Shown here piece after piece: positions 10,060 through 48,200 of a stretch of 64,000 bases of DNA. A program made the translations under genes and the position numbers. Under the pieces are notes generated by a model, which was not told the DNA's origin, did no database searches, and saw only the letters and a list, made by a program, of their open reading frames with translations. Location of the stretch: the NCBI GenBank assembly GCA_030323885.1, contig CM059186.1, positions 155,281,064 through 155,345,063 on the forward strand. Direction: 5' to 3'. The DNA is from Branchipolynoe longqiensis. Lineage: Eukaryota > Annelida > Polychaeta > Phyllodocida > Polynoidae. Positions within the stretch are counted from its first letter, which is position 1. Each line of letters opens with the position of its first letter.

Positions 10060-11470
10060 AGCAAAAAAAACCCAAAATCAAGAAAAGGGGCATGAGACCA
10101 TGGGGGATAAGTGACCATGAATTAGTCTATGCAACTAGAAAAAAAATCACAGTGAAGCACAAGATCAAAGTAAAACTAGGTAGGTCCTACAAAGCCTATG
10201 GTGTCTTTGAATTCACACAGCAGATGCAGGGAACAGATTGGAAGAATGTAATGGACTCTAGGGACCCAAATCAGAAATGGGAAAATGTTTTAGGTAGGAT
10301 TAAAGAATTAATGGATAAAATGTGTCCAATTAAGACAATCAAGATGAGCGACAACCAGGACCCATGGATAGGTGAGGAAATAATAATAGATAGTATCAAA
10401 TTGAAGAGGAAATTTGGAGAGAATACTAGAATAAAAAATAAGATAGATGACATTAAGAACTACAAAACTGCGAAAAGAAAAACCCGAAGGCTAGTCAGGC
10501 AGGTAAAGACCACTTACATTGAAGAACAAGATCATAAATCGGGTAACGACTCCAAGAAGTTCTGGAAAAATGTAGAGATGGCACCAGATAGACTAAATAA
10601 ACACTTCACAGAGATAGGAGCAAAGTTAGCAGAATAATTCAGAGGAAGCTGGGAATACCCAGGTGATGCAGTTGAAAATAGTACAGAGATAGCAAGAGTA
10701 AGAGAGAATGAAGTGATTAGACTATTTAAGAGAATAGATCTAGGAAAGTCATCAGGAATACAGACCCTACAAGCCAGAATAATTAAAGATGCTATGCGAG
10801 CCATACCAAATGTTATATGTGACTTGAGTAATAATTCATTTGAGATGGGTATTTTTCCTACGGCCTAGAAGCAGGCTACAGTGGTACCAATACACAAGGG
10901 TGGAGACAAAGGGGACATGGGCAACTACCGTGCCATATCACTCTACCTCTGCCAGGCAAGCTGATAGAGAAATTAATGTACAAGCACATCATGATACTAC
11001 CATATTTCGACTATGGTGATGTACTATATATGGGGGGTAACAAAAAGATGTTGGATAAACTACAAAATGGAGCACTTAAGATATGTCTGAAGGTGGAACA
11101 TAGACACCCAACTGATGATCTCCATAGGAAAGCAAGAGTCAACACATTAAATGACAGAAGAAAAGCACATCTCAAAATAGCAGCATTCAGGGAGACAAGG
11201 AAGCCTGGGATGGTGCAGGTAACAAAAAAGGCAACAAGAGGTAGTGATGGCCCCAGACTGATAATATACAGAGCCAAAAACAGATAATATGAGAGGAGTA
11301 CAGAGTACATGATGGTAAGGGAATGGAATACACTGGGAGTAGAAGAAAGAAGTACAGGAACAAAGAAACATAAAACATTAATCAACATAGAGCTAAATGC
11401 ACTTCTAGACTAATGACAACAAATAAAATGAATTAAAAAGAAAAAGAAAGAGAGATAAATAAATAGAGAA
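10060..11470 (+). mobile_element. Internally deleted LINE (non-LTR) remnant
   Basis: The N-terminal half translates as a linker and early RT: NQDPWIGEEI, FWKNVE, then after one stop SGIQTLQARIIKDAM, ATVVPIHKGGDKG and NYRAISL. The catalytic palm is missing. The sequence then jumps to the post-RT segment at 10976-11287, with LPYFDYGDVLYMG, LDKLQNGALKICL and LNDRRKAHLK, typical of the C-terminus of LINE ORF2. At least two stops and a deletion of several hundred bases make it dead. The 3' flank is A-rich (11420-11465). The clade is uncertain, with Jockey/CR1-group affinities. Confidence 0.75.
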
Positions 11471-12056
11471 TACACTGATAATTCAAGCAAAGTTTTAGAG
11501 GGTACAGATGTTAGGTATGATCCATACAAAAGGTAAACTTTAAACTTAAAATCAAAACCTAATAACCACTAACACAGCAAGGTGAAGACATTCAGAGAAA
11601 TTAACTATTGGTAACCAAACAATTATCCAATTGTACAATGAACAAACTCACAGAGGTTTGGGGGATGTGGGAGAATGCTTACAAACAGAGAAAGAATGCA
11701 TGCAGTAGTTAGCTACAGAACTGAAAGTGATAAAAAGAAGGGGAGTCACAAGACTATTACTGTCTAGCGGCAAAAACAAGTCATTAGACTTAACCATTAT
11801 GGGCAGCATAAATACACCCATCACAAAAACAAACAAAAAATATGGGATGGGTATCTTTTTTTCTTTTTTGGGGTTGTTTAATGACCCACCAGCACAAGAC
11901 GTAGACATCGGCTATTGGAGGTTGGCATGGGTATCTACCGCATACCATATTCGCATGCTGCAAGCCACATATCGCATAAATGGAATCTTCACTTTATGAG
12001 CAAAATGTCATGTAAATATGGAATTTTCTTGTATGAATAAAGTAGTTGGAGTTGTT

Positions 12057-12172
12057 TTAAATACATCATGGGAAGCAACACAACTATTGACTGAATTGTG
12101 TAACTTCACCTTTAAATATATCATGGGAAGCAACACAACTCTTGACTGAATTGTGTAACTTCACCTATTTGT
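12057..12172. repeat. Tandem duplication, 2 x about 58 bp
   Basis: Two nearly identical adjacent copies of a segment containing catgggaagcaacacaac and tgactgaattgtgtaact. Confidence 0.9.
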
Positions 12173-13334
12173 AATGTGTTTCCAATGTTATTAAAAATTG
12201 GAAATCATTTAAAGCTGATGAATTTTTGGAGGTTATAGTTTTTTATTGTCTATGACTAGGAAGCGTAAACCAGGTAATATATTACATGTACATGCATAAT
12301 ATATGGAGACAGCATGGCATTAAGATATTCGACTGTATCTGTGCCAAATAGTGGTCGGTAGTACACAAATTGGTTAATGAATAAGCAACGCCAAGACCTA
12401 AGAGCTGGAATGCCACAGATTCGATAGAAAATATTATGTTTAAGTTTAAAACTAGCCGGGGGGAGAGGGGGGGGGGCATGTTGCAAAATGTCTAAAGCGT
12501 GGCTTCTGGTCCGGTTTGATCGTTAAGTTCCTTTGGAATTTATTAGCAACTCTGTCGTCGTGCTTGCGTTGTTAATTACTGTAGATAATAATAAAGATAC
12601 TAGTCATCTCATTATTTATAAGGCGAACGAAAGAACTTACTTTGTGATTAACAAAAACACCCATACCAAGAATTACCATCCTATCCTGAATCAATTATTG
12701 ATATGTTGTGAATGTATCAACAGGTACAACAAAAACACTTGGTGTTTTGAACAATGCATATGTGATGTATAAGCATTCTGCGAGTATAAAAGCGCGGAGA
12801 GGAATTTAGTATTATTATCATCCATTTATTAACACTGAATACTCTCCATGTATTTGTTCCGTTCCTTCCATCCTGGAACAATTAGAACCAATATACAATG
12901 AAGTCAATTCAGTATATTGATATAAGGGTCAAAGAGATAACCACACGATCTCTATTACTATTATTAGTTCACAGATAATAAATAGTACAACAGTAAATGC
13001 ATTGGTAAAACCACTTCTTTGATGGCCTGATATAATTATTACATAGAAATTCACGCTGTGCTGGAAGTCCTCTGCTATACAGATACATGAGAAATGGTGA
13101 TATATATAAAACAATTGACCTTTTCCCAATACAATCTTTGTCGACACAAAAACCATGTGAGACCAGTATCTGGCTGTAGTACTGTTCAGACCAATAACCT
13201 CGATGTAAATGAGCCCTAATCTGTCTTAATAAACAGAGCTCCTCCACCACCCCTCACAGAAATAGAGATAGATATCTTATCAACACAACTAATATTCTAG
13301 TTGTTATTTTAGCTGATCAACTGCTAATCATCGA

Positions 13335-13420
13335 GACAGTCAAGCATTTACTGCAAACAATCCACCCGACAGTCGAGACAGTCAAGCTTGTACTGCAAAC
13401 AATCCACACGACAGCTACTT
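13335..13420. repeat. Tandem duplication, 2 x about 42 bp
   Basis: gagacagtcaagc, then actgcaaacaatccac and cgacag, occur twice in succession with few differences. Confidence 0.85.
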
Positions 13421-15739
13421 TTATAACACTATAGTATCTTATTTCATCATTGACAGTAAGTTAGTCTAAAGACTGGTGACGCGAAGAATTATATCGTAAT
13501 AAACATCTTGACGAACTGGCACAAGTTTTATACATGCATGTCAGTAAAATTCACTCTCCTGGTATCGGAGAACACCCATGCTTAATATCACTGGAGAATA
13601 TATACTCTCACAGAAATTAAGGTAATGAAATCACGGTAGTTAGCAGTATTCCAACACTACTAATTAGGGAAATTCCCTTCGCTTTGCATTCATGGGTACG
13701 GAGTATGCCGTTGACCAGTACCAGTACCTCGGGATATAAATAGTGACAGATTATGAAAACATTTCAGCAGTGGCGATTACTAATTGCATCTCGTGAAGAG
13801 TCCAACATTGTAGATATCACTACTCCATTAAACGAATTACCACATGTTCATTAAATTCTCAAACTATGACGGGTTATTCACGTAGGCTATATCAATATAA
13901 ATCGTCTTATCACATCGGATGCTATAAGCTTTTCTTTTGTATCACACCGATTGATATATTTTAAACACATCACACTGTATTGTAATATTATTCACATTTA
14001 CTGTATTGTAATATTATTCACAGCAGCACTATTAATAAGTGAGCTCGACTGAACTCTGAATCAGGAATCTTTGTTTCCTTTATTTAACCAAAAGAAAGTG
14101 CCTTAATTATCAATTTTCAAAAGGGACAATTATCACTGACATCTTAGTGGATAAACTGTCTCATGGACAAGGCTGCTTAACAACACAACTACATGGATTC
14201 ACAGTCTAATATTTTAAATATATTGTTAAAATATTTATCTATCATAGCCCACTGCTTTTGGAGAATAGCTCAAATCTTGTAGATTAATCAACTTTAAAAT
14301 TGAATCGGGAGTATTCAATGGCCGCCATCTGTCTCCCCCCCCCCCCCAACCACCACCACCACATCTCCCAGTTCATAAACTATAGTATATACGCCAATAC
14401 AGATTTTTTTTAACCATCTGCATGCCTAGCCATGTTGTGAATGTATGCTGATGCAGTAAAAGAGTTTTCTTGTGTTCTGAGCGGTTCTGGGCAGTTTACA
14501 TCCAATGTGTTTACTTACAGCACTTTAACAACAACTTCAGAGGCCAAACTGCTCAAAACAGTGACAAATAAACCAACAAATCGGTAAATAAGCGCAAGTA
14601 GACAGTTATAAGCCTTATGTATGTAATCCAAGATGGCCACCAAAAGTTGTCTCATGACGTCATTACACCCCATCTATAGAGCAATTAAATGTTTCAAGTG
14701 TTTTGGGAAGTTTGTGTCGATATTACATTGTAGATGGAGAAAATAAAGAGAATTAGATTGTTTTACGTCCTTGATATCTTTGAAAGGACACAAATCACAG
14801 ATTTCCCCCAAAATCGGCGATATCCGCAATATTGCGAAATTATTTTAGCTCTTATTTCAGATATATCACGTGTAAATAGAACCCTGGAGAATTATTTGAG
14901 CATAGTCAATAGCATCTCTACCAAGAAAAAATGCCCACCAGAACCTACTAGTTTTCACTGGATTGTGAACACAAATCGTGGTAAACGATACCGGTAGGTC
15001 TAGGCGATATGCTTGTGTTCAGCAGCTTATTTTTCTGTTTAGCACCTACAGTTTTATAACAGACCCATCGGGCATTTTTATCTTATATATTAAAACCAAT
15101 ATCCAGATAGAAAACCTTATCGGCGATAGTGTGTAGGATATCTAAGCAATTGATATCACGGTTCTTTGATTTTTATTGGTGGTTTATTTAAAGCAAGGCA
15201 CACCAGTCTGGAAAACTATTGAGGAACATTAGTTTAACCATTGACCCCTTTAAAAACTCATCAGACTATATAAAGGGTCCATAGCAGCAGCCTGATAACC
15301 CCCCCCCCCCCCTTCCCCTGACACACACAGACTCTATCAGGGTCTTTCAACCCGTAGTTTAGTCATACCTCATTATGTAATTGGAAAATTACCCTAGTAT
15401 TAATTGGCTATTCATCTTTGTGTTTATAAATAGGTAAACACAGGGGAAGACAATAATCATCAATAATGAGGCAGCACCATACAATCTGATAAAGTAGAAC
15501 ACCTTCCCCCAAATAAGGGTTGAGAGAGCCATGGTCTTAATTAGCACGTAATCGATTGAAAAGAGAAATAATTCTAAACATCTGCACCTTAGAACACATC
15601 TTCGTTGGCTTCATATACAAATAATAACAAAACTAGTTCAAACATAAGGTGTTAACTATTTTGCCCTTCCTTCTAACAAATGAAAGGAAGACGAGTTTAA
15701 ATAAAATAATAGGTATTTAAACGCGGAAGTGCCAGTTTA

Positions 15740-42217
<26,478 letters not shown>

Positions 42218-42626
42218 TTTTGTTATAAGCTACCACTTAACTAGTGCGTATATATCCGCATTGAGTTTATGGTGCGATTGCATCAATACTTGCTACTGTT
42301 ATATCTCAATCGTGATAAATCTCAGGTCAGCCGCGGACATGGGGGGGGGGGGGGGGGGATTTCCTCAAAGCTAAATGAGCCTCACTATGGAATATGGGTT
42401 AGCCTCACTTTGAAATCTCTCAGCAATGTTGCCCAAGGGGTTCCCCACTGCTGTTTTTCTTTAGTGGACTTCTCTTATCACGAGTTGCAGTTTGGGTAAT
42501 TATTTGTTCTGCTTTCATAGTGTTTACATGTTGTAGAATTAAGTTCCACGTTCATTTCCACTACTGCGGTATCACTGATTCCAGAATTGTTGTATTTACC
42601 CAGTTAAAAACATATCTCGTTTGGCA

Positions 42627-42696
42627 TTCCATTGATTGACTACTTACACTAAGTTAGTAAGTAGTCAATCAATGGAAGTACTAAGTCTTAGTACTT
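42627..42696. repeat. Two adjacent palindromes
   Basis: A 21-bp perfect inverted repeat (ttccattgattgactactta-c, 42627-42647 with 42657-42677) with a 9-base loop. It overlaps by two bases a second palindrome, aagtactaag-t-cttagtactt (42676-42696). Confidence 0.92.
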
Positions 42697-43009
42697 GTCT
42701 GTACTGTAGACTAGACTGCACAGGGAACACAAGTAGTAGTACGGAAGCAGTCACCCGAGTCACTTTACTTGTCTTTACGTTTGAAAAGAAAATCCTACGT
42801 CCCCAATCATTGTAACAGTTTTTGGCCCTCACCTTCCACAACAATCTCACTGCGCAAATATTGTTGTCTCAATATCTATCAAAAGCTTCTGATACAAGCA
42901 GAACATTGTTATTGTTTAATTCAGACTTGTAACCGCATTGCCATGGCATTGGCATTAGCCTTGTGAGGCGTGGCACTTAGTCTTGTGACTTGTAAGTTGT
43001 AGTAACTAA

Positions 43010-43062
43010 ATTATGTGCGTCCAACTTAATACAAGTCTTGTATTAAGTTGGACGCACATAAT
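43010..43062. repeat. Perfect 53-bp palindrome, 26-bp arms, 1-base centre
   Basis: The arm starting attatgtgcgtccaactt is followed by a single T (43036) and then its exact reverse complement, with no mismatch. It would extrude as a cruciform or hairpin. Confidence 0.97.
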
Positions 43063-45127
43063 AAATACAATCATGTAACACTGTCAATGACGTACTTATA
43101 ATTTTGTTTCTTTATATTTAATTTTCTCCAGTATACAGCTATTGATATTTAATGTCCATATATCTTTAATATATTAAAGATTCACCTCTGACTCAGGACA
43201 CGAAATATGACTGCGGGGGTTAGGTACTATACATAAAAAAATGAAATAAATCATAATGCCTTACAATTATGATAGTTAGGTAGCTAGACTAAATCAGAAC
43301 TCAGAACAGTTTAAATTATCTCAATATCTTCAATTAGGTACTCCAAGCTGAACTTTTCTTTTTATGAACTTGGTACAGTTGGAAGACTCTTATCAATCTG
43401 ATTACAATATATATATAATAATAGACAATTGGTCTATTACTCCCTGAGTTATGAATTATTTAATATTTAATTGTTGCCCTTAATTTCACACACATTTTTT
43501 ATGATTCTGCAAATGATTAAATCCTGATGTTTGAAGCTGCCTACTGAAGGCAAATTACATTTTAATCACATCATTATTATTTTAACTTATTATTTCCAGT
43601 ACAAATTCTAATTTCAATTTTTTTCAGACCTTAAAAATAAATATTTGTTGAGCAATTTGACATCAAACATGGCAAATCATGTGATTTTCACTAACTGTCC
43701 ATGATCAAATCTTTAGAAAATTAATATATCTGGTTCTATTTTAGATATTGACTATATTTCTGTGTCAAAATGATCAGAATGCAAATATCTATAATGTGAT
43801 TACATTGTTTTTAAGCTATATCCACATTTAAAAAATCAAAAAAAAATTATTGCTCTAATTAGCATACCCATTCTATGTATAAAAACACGGATGCTCTGCC
43901 GCTGTGAGCACCCTATGTGATTACAAAACTCTCCCCCTTCATTTCACCTGTGATGCAATTAGCCTAATCAATTTAACCATGTCTGGAAAGTGGAAGGAAA
44001 CGAGTCACAAGGATGAACAGTGAATAAGTTGTGCTTTATTGGCAGCAACTCCTGTCATCCCCCTTACATGTGACCTAGCACCTGTACTCCTCATATACTG
44101 CCCACACTATGTCTCATTGTCTCTTTAACCGGTATACTGCAAACAGTGCCTACAGCCCATGGGACAGGAGTCCTATGGCTGTGTGTACACTTAATTAGAA
44201 TAGCTGAATTTTGATAGCATCAGACAGAGTGTCTGGGGTCCTGCTCTAGAGTAGGTGTGTCTCACTCCAGAGCCAGGCTGAGAGTGATTCTCCTTCAGTG
44301 TGTCTGAAGCAAACTCATGAATAATTAATTAGCTGAGACTAGTGTGTGGTCAGGATAGGCCAAGAGAGTCAGGTGACCGGACATTCCCCAGCCAGCCAAT
44401 GAGACACTCCCCCACAGACTGGGTGGTGACCACCCCATTAGGGGCTGTCACTCAAGCCAGCTGCAGGTGGTGCACTCTATACATATGCAAATTAGGCTGG
44501 TGGGTCAGTCGGTGGTCTTGGGTGGACAGGATGTTGCAACAGTTACAGATTTGTATATAGTAAAATCATTCTTTTCCTCTTTTGTATTCTTTATGAACAC
44601 CAAGAGAACATTTCGACCATCATGTACTGTTTCTTACAAAGGAAAGCTTTTCATTAACTCCAAACATCATATATAACAGATAGTTTACTCCATTCAGCAT
44701 CATGTACATTTCCATCAACTCCACTCTTAGTAGATAACAATCTACACAGATTTGTAGAGAAGGACAATGCTGTATCATAACCAACTTAGCTACTGATTAA
44801 CAATAACTATTTATTAATATGTGATAGCAATTGTGCAAGCATTTAAGCATATCCTCGCATAACTGATACTGACCCACCCCACAGCTCATCTGAAATATTG
44901 AACTGCTCTCGAAATTGTTTTGCTGCATTTTCATTTTGATCCTGTGCAGTATTTTGTGTAGGTCTCTAGTAATGCGATTAATATATTTTGAAAAGTACCA
45001 ACTTGACATATTGAAACACTGTTCTGTACTATCATAAATGAAAATTGTATATAATAAAACAAGGGCAAATGAAATGTAACGTTGGTATTTATTAAAGGAC
45101 TGGATGTTCTTAGACGTATCTGGTGCC

Positions 45128-45133
45128 CACGTG
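45128..45133 (+). promoter_or_regulatory. CACGTG E-box next to the TMEM243 start
   Basis: CACGTG within GCCCACGTGACTT lies 10 bases 5' of the ATG. On the other strand it reads AGTCACGTGGGC, close to the GTCACGTGAC (CLEAR-type) bHLH site. A single hexamer is weak evidence. Confidence 0.25.
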
Positions 45134-45143
45134 ACTTGACAAC

Positions 45144-45224
45144 ATGGCTGAAAACTACATAGACGATTACACTAAATATGAAGACCCTGTCAAGAAACCA
45201 CTCTTCGGGGAAACTACGCCAAGG
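45144..45224 (+). CDS. TMEM243: TMEM243 exon 1
   Basis: 81 bases encoding MAENYIDDYTKYEDPVKK, then PLFGETTPR, followed by GTAAGC. Phase 0. PLFGET is the conserved N-terminal motif before the first membrane helix. Confidence 0.87.
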
Positions 45225-48200
45225 GTAAGCATGCATATATGGTCAATGTATTATTTTGATGCTATGGTGCTGGCTGTTTTGTCGAATGTAGTCTAGAATA
45301 TAGAACTTACTAAATGTACAGTTATAAAACTTGAAAGTCGTGCTTTTACATACTTCTAGACATACAAAATAGTCCCCATTGGTGGGCATTCTTTTGAAAG
45401 CATATTAATATACGTCTTCCACCTCAGGGATATGCTATGCAATATATGACCTATACAACTATACTTTCGGTTGACAAGATCTGCCATATTGACTCGGTGA
45501 AAACAACCAGATGAGTGAGCACTAGTAGCATTAGATAAAAGGTTCACCCCATACTACTACAGTAGTATTCAGTGCAATGAAGCCTAAATCTTTGTTTGCA
45601 AGATCGGCGACGCGTGAGAAGTAAACAAACTGATTCCAGCAGTCTCCTGCCTACTACTGCTGATTTGGGTCACTCTCCTGAAAAATGGTCAGCATGAGAT
45701 GGGATTTTAAAACATCAATAAAAACCTTCCTACTTATTTTTTTCCTTATTCTTTTCATATTCATGCTCAGATTTGATGAAAGAAATAAGGGAAATAAAAT
45801 AAAACTGTGTGCAACTTTGGTCTTTTTAGTTATGAACTGTTTTTGTACCAAAAAACCCCATTTTACAGCCAGCCATTTGTAACATGACATATGGGACGTG
45901 GTTGAATCCTTATTAACATCTTGTATTGCATTGATATACACCTTTATTTTTCATCTCATCAATTTATATTTTAAATAGATATAAAGGGGAGATTTCCAGC
46001 TTTCATTTGCAACCAAAAAATGTAAGAAATTCAAATATTAAATTTTAACTCTCCATGTGACAATTCTGGCCAGTTTTCAGGAGAGTGACCCATTTCTGTA
46101 TGTATACCTGCCAACTATGAACTGATTACTACAGAACATTACTAAGGAGTAAAAGGTAACGACATCTGCAAGGCATACAATATAATCTGGACCAAAAGCA
46201 GATCAACTGGATAATTTCCTTATTTTCACTCACATCACTGACACTATCAACATCACAACTGTGAATTGAATATAGTGACATAACATCTAGCTGATTATCA
46301 TGCCTCAGCCACAAGGATGGCTGGATAAATATAAACAACTAAGGCTATCAAACAGAGTGGGGTTGACATCCAAGGAAATCTCTACAAAGAAAAAACCCAG
46401 AGGCAAGGCAGCTAAATTCAATAATGACGAGGTCTGGAAATGTGAAGAATGTAAAGTGGATTATGAAAATGATGATGAGTTGTTATCCTGCAGCTGCTGT
46501 GGAAATCACTGGTGTACCAAATGTATTGAGATGTCATCTGAGGAGTATGCAACTGCACAGCATCCAGATTTTGTCTGGTTTTGCCCAACCTGTGCAGTAA
46601 GGGTTCAGATATTCCTGGGAACTGGGTTGATAGAGCAGAGGAAGCAGATTGAACCACTCCAAGAAGATATGCAGAAGAAGCTGAGCACCTTTGAGAAATA
46701 CCTGGACAAGAAATTGGATACATTTGAACAAAAATTAGAAGAGAAGGCAAATGCTGTTCCAGACAAAGTTAACAAAACTTGGGCCGACATAGCATCTAGA
46801 TCACTGAAATCGGAAGACACCACAGCCCCAAGTAAGATCAAGGAAATTGTTAAGACTGCAATGGTAGAACACAAAAAGAATGTGGATGACAAAGAAAACC
46901 GTGAGTTCAACCTGATAATCTATCGAGTACCTGAAAGCAAAGCTGCTAATTCGGAGGTGAGGACAGAAGAGGACACCAAGTTTTTCAACAACCTCTGCAC
47001 TGAAGCCCTTGGCATCGACCAGCTGGAAACTACCAAAGTCACTAGGTTGGGAAAGAAGAACACTGACAGTGATGTTCCCCGACCAATGAAAGTAGTCCTG
47101 GCAAATAAAGAGGACAAATCAGTAGTGTTCAGAAACGTAAACAAAATGAAGGACACAGAAGAGGAATAACATAAGATAAGCATCAGCAATGATTACACCG
47201 TGGAGGAGCGTAAGGTAATCAAGGAAAAAGTTGAAGAAGCAAAGATGAAAACAATGCAAGATGATCAAAAAAACTGGATCTATCGGGTCAGAGGATCCCC
47301 AAGCAATCTAAAAATAGAAAAGATAAGGAAGTAAGAAACACCAGAAATCCAACAACATGAAAACAAGTTTATATTAATGCAAGCAAGGAAGAACAAGAAT
47401 ATATTGCTATATGAGACTATAGAGATGAAAAACATGAAATTGACAAATATGGAAGAAACTGAAATTCCCTCTAACACTAATGTAAGTAATAACAACGGCA
47501 AAAATACACAGACCAGACCAAAGAGGAGAGCTAAGAACAAACATAAAAGTAAGTTCAAGTGCCTCTACCTAGATGCTGATTCACTGCCGAACAAAATGGA
47601 ATAACTACATGTTATCATCGATGTAGAGAAACCAACTTTGATTGCAGTGACTGAGGCTAAACCAAAGAACTGCACTTATGAAATTACAAAGCAAGACATT
47701 AGAATCCCTGGATTCAGTCTGGTGTGGAACCTAGAGCAGGAAGGCAGGCTCGTGTGTATTTATGTATTGGAATCTGATAACATCACCTATCGAGAAAGCA
47801 ACATAAATAAGTGTATAGGTTTTTCAGAATGTGTCTGGATCCAAGTAAAACCAAACAAGGAAAATACTATCCTAATTGGGTGTATATACAGAAGCCCAAA
47901 CAGCAGTGATGCAACCAATGAAAAATTAGGCGACCTAATCAGGGCAGCAAATGACACAGAAGCATCCCATGTACTGATCATGGGAGACTTCAACATGCCT
48001 GAGATCGATTGGAGGGGAAACACAACAACAGTAGGGGAAACCCATCGGGCCGTGATGGCAACATGTCGAAAATCCTACCAGGTATCGAGAAGGACAACAA
48101 GCATCAATATTAGACCTGATATTCACAAATGAAGAGAACATGGTCACAGATATCTCAGCCCAAGCCCCCCTAGGTAAGAGTGATCACCTCACATTATCTT

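Larger units (their letters stand above)
11471..15739. other. Non-coding stretch downstream of SUMF1
   Basis: No exon or retroelement ORF could be supported. It contains two short tandem duplications (12057-12172 and 13335-13420) and C-runs near 14335 and 15300. On the minus strand, AATAAA-type hexamers near 15169-15188 could serve as polyadenylation signals for SUMF1. Confidence 0.45.
42218..45143. other. Shared upstream region of SUMF1 and TMEM243
   Basis: No exon was found between the two divergent start codons (2.9 kb). It contains an 18-base G run (42341-42358), three palindromes (42627-42677, 42676-42696, 43010-43062) and a relatively GC-rich unidentified segment (43980-44560). Promoters of both genes should lie here, but no unambiguous core promoter is visible. 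Confidence 0.6.
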
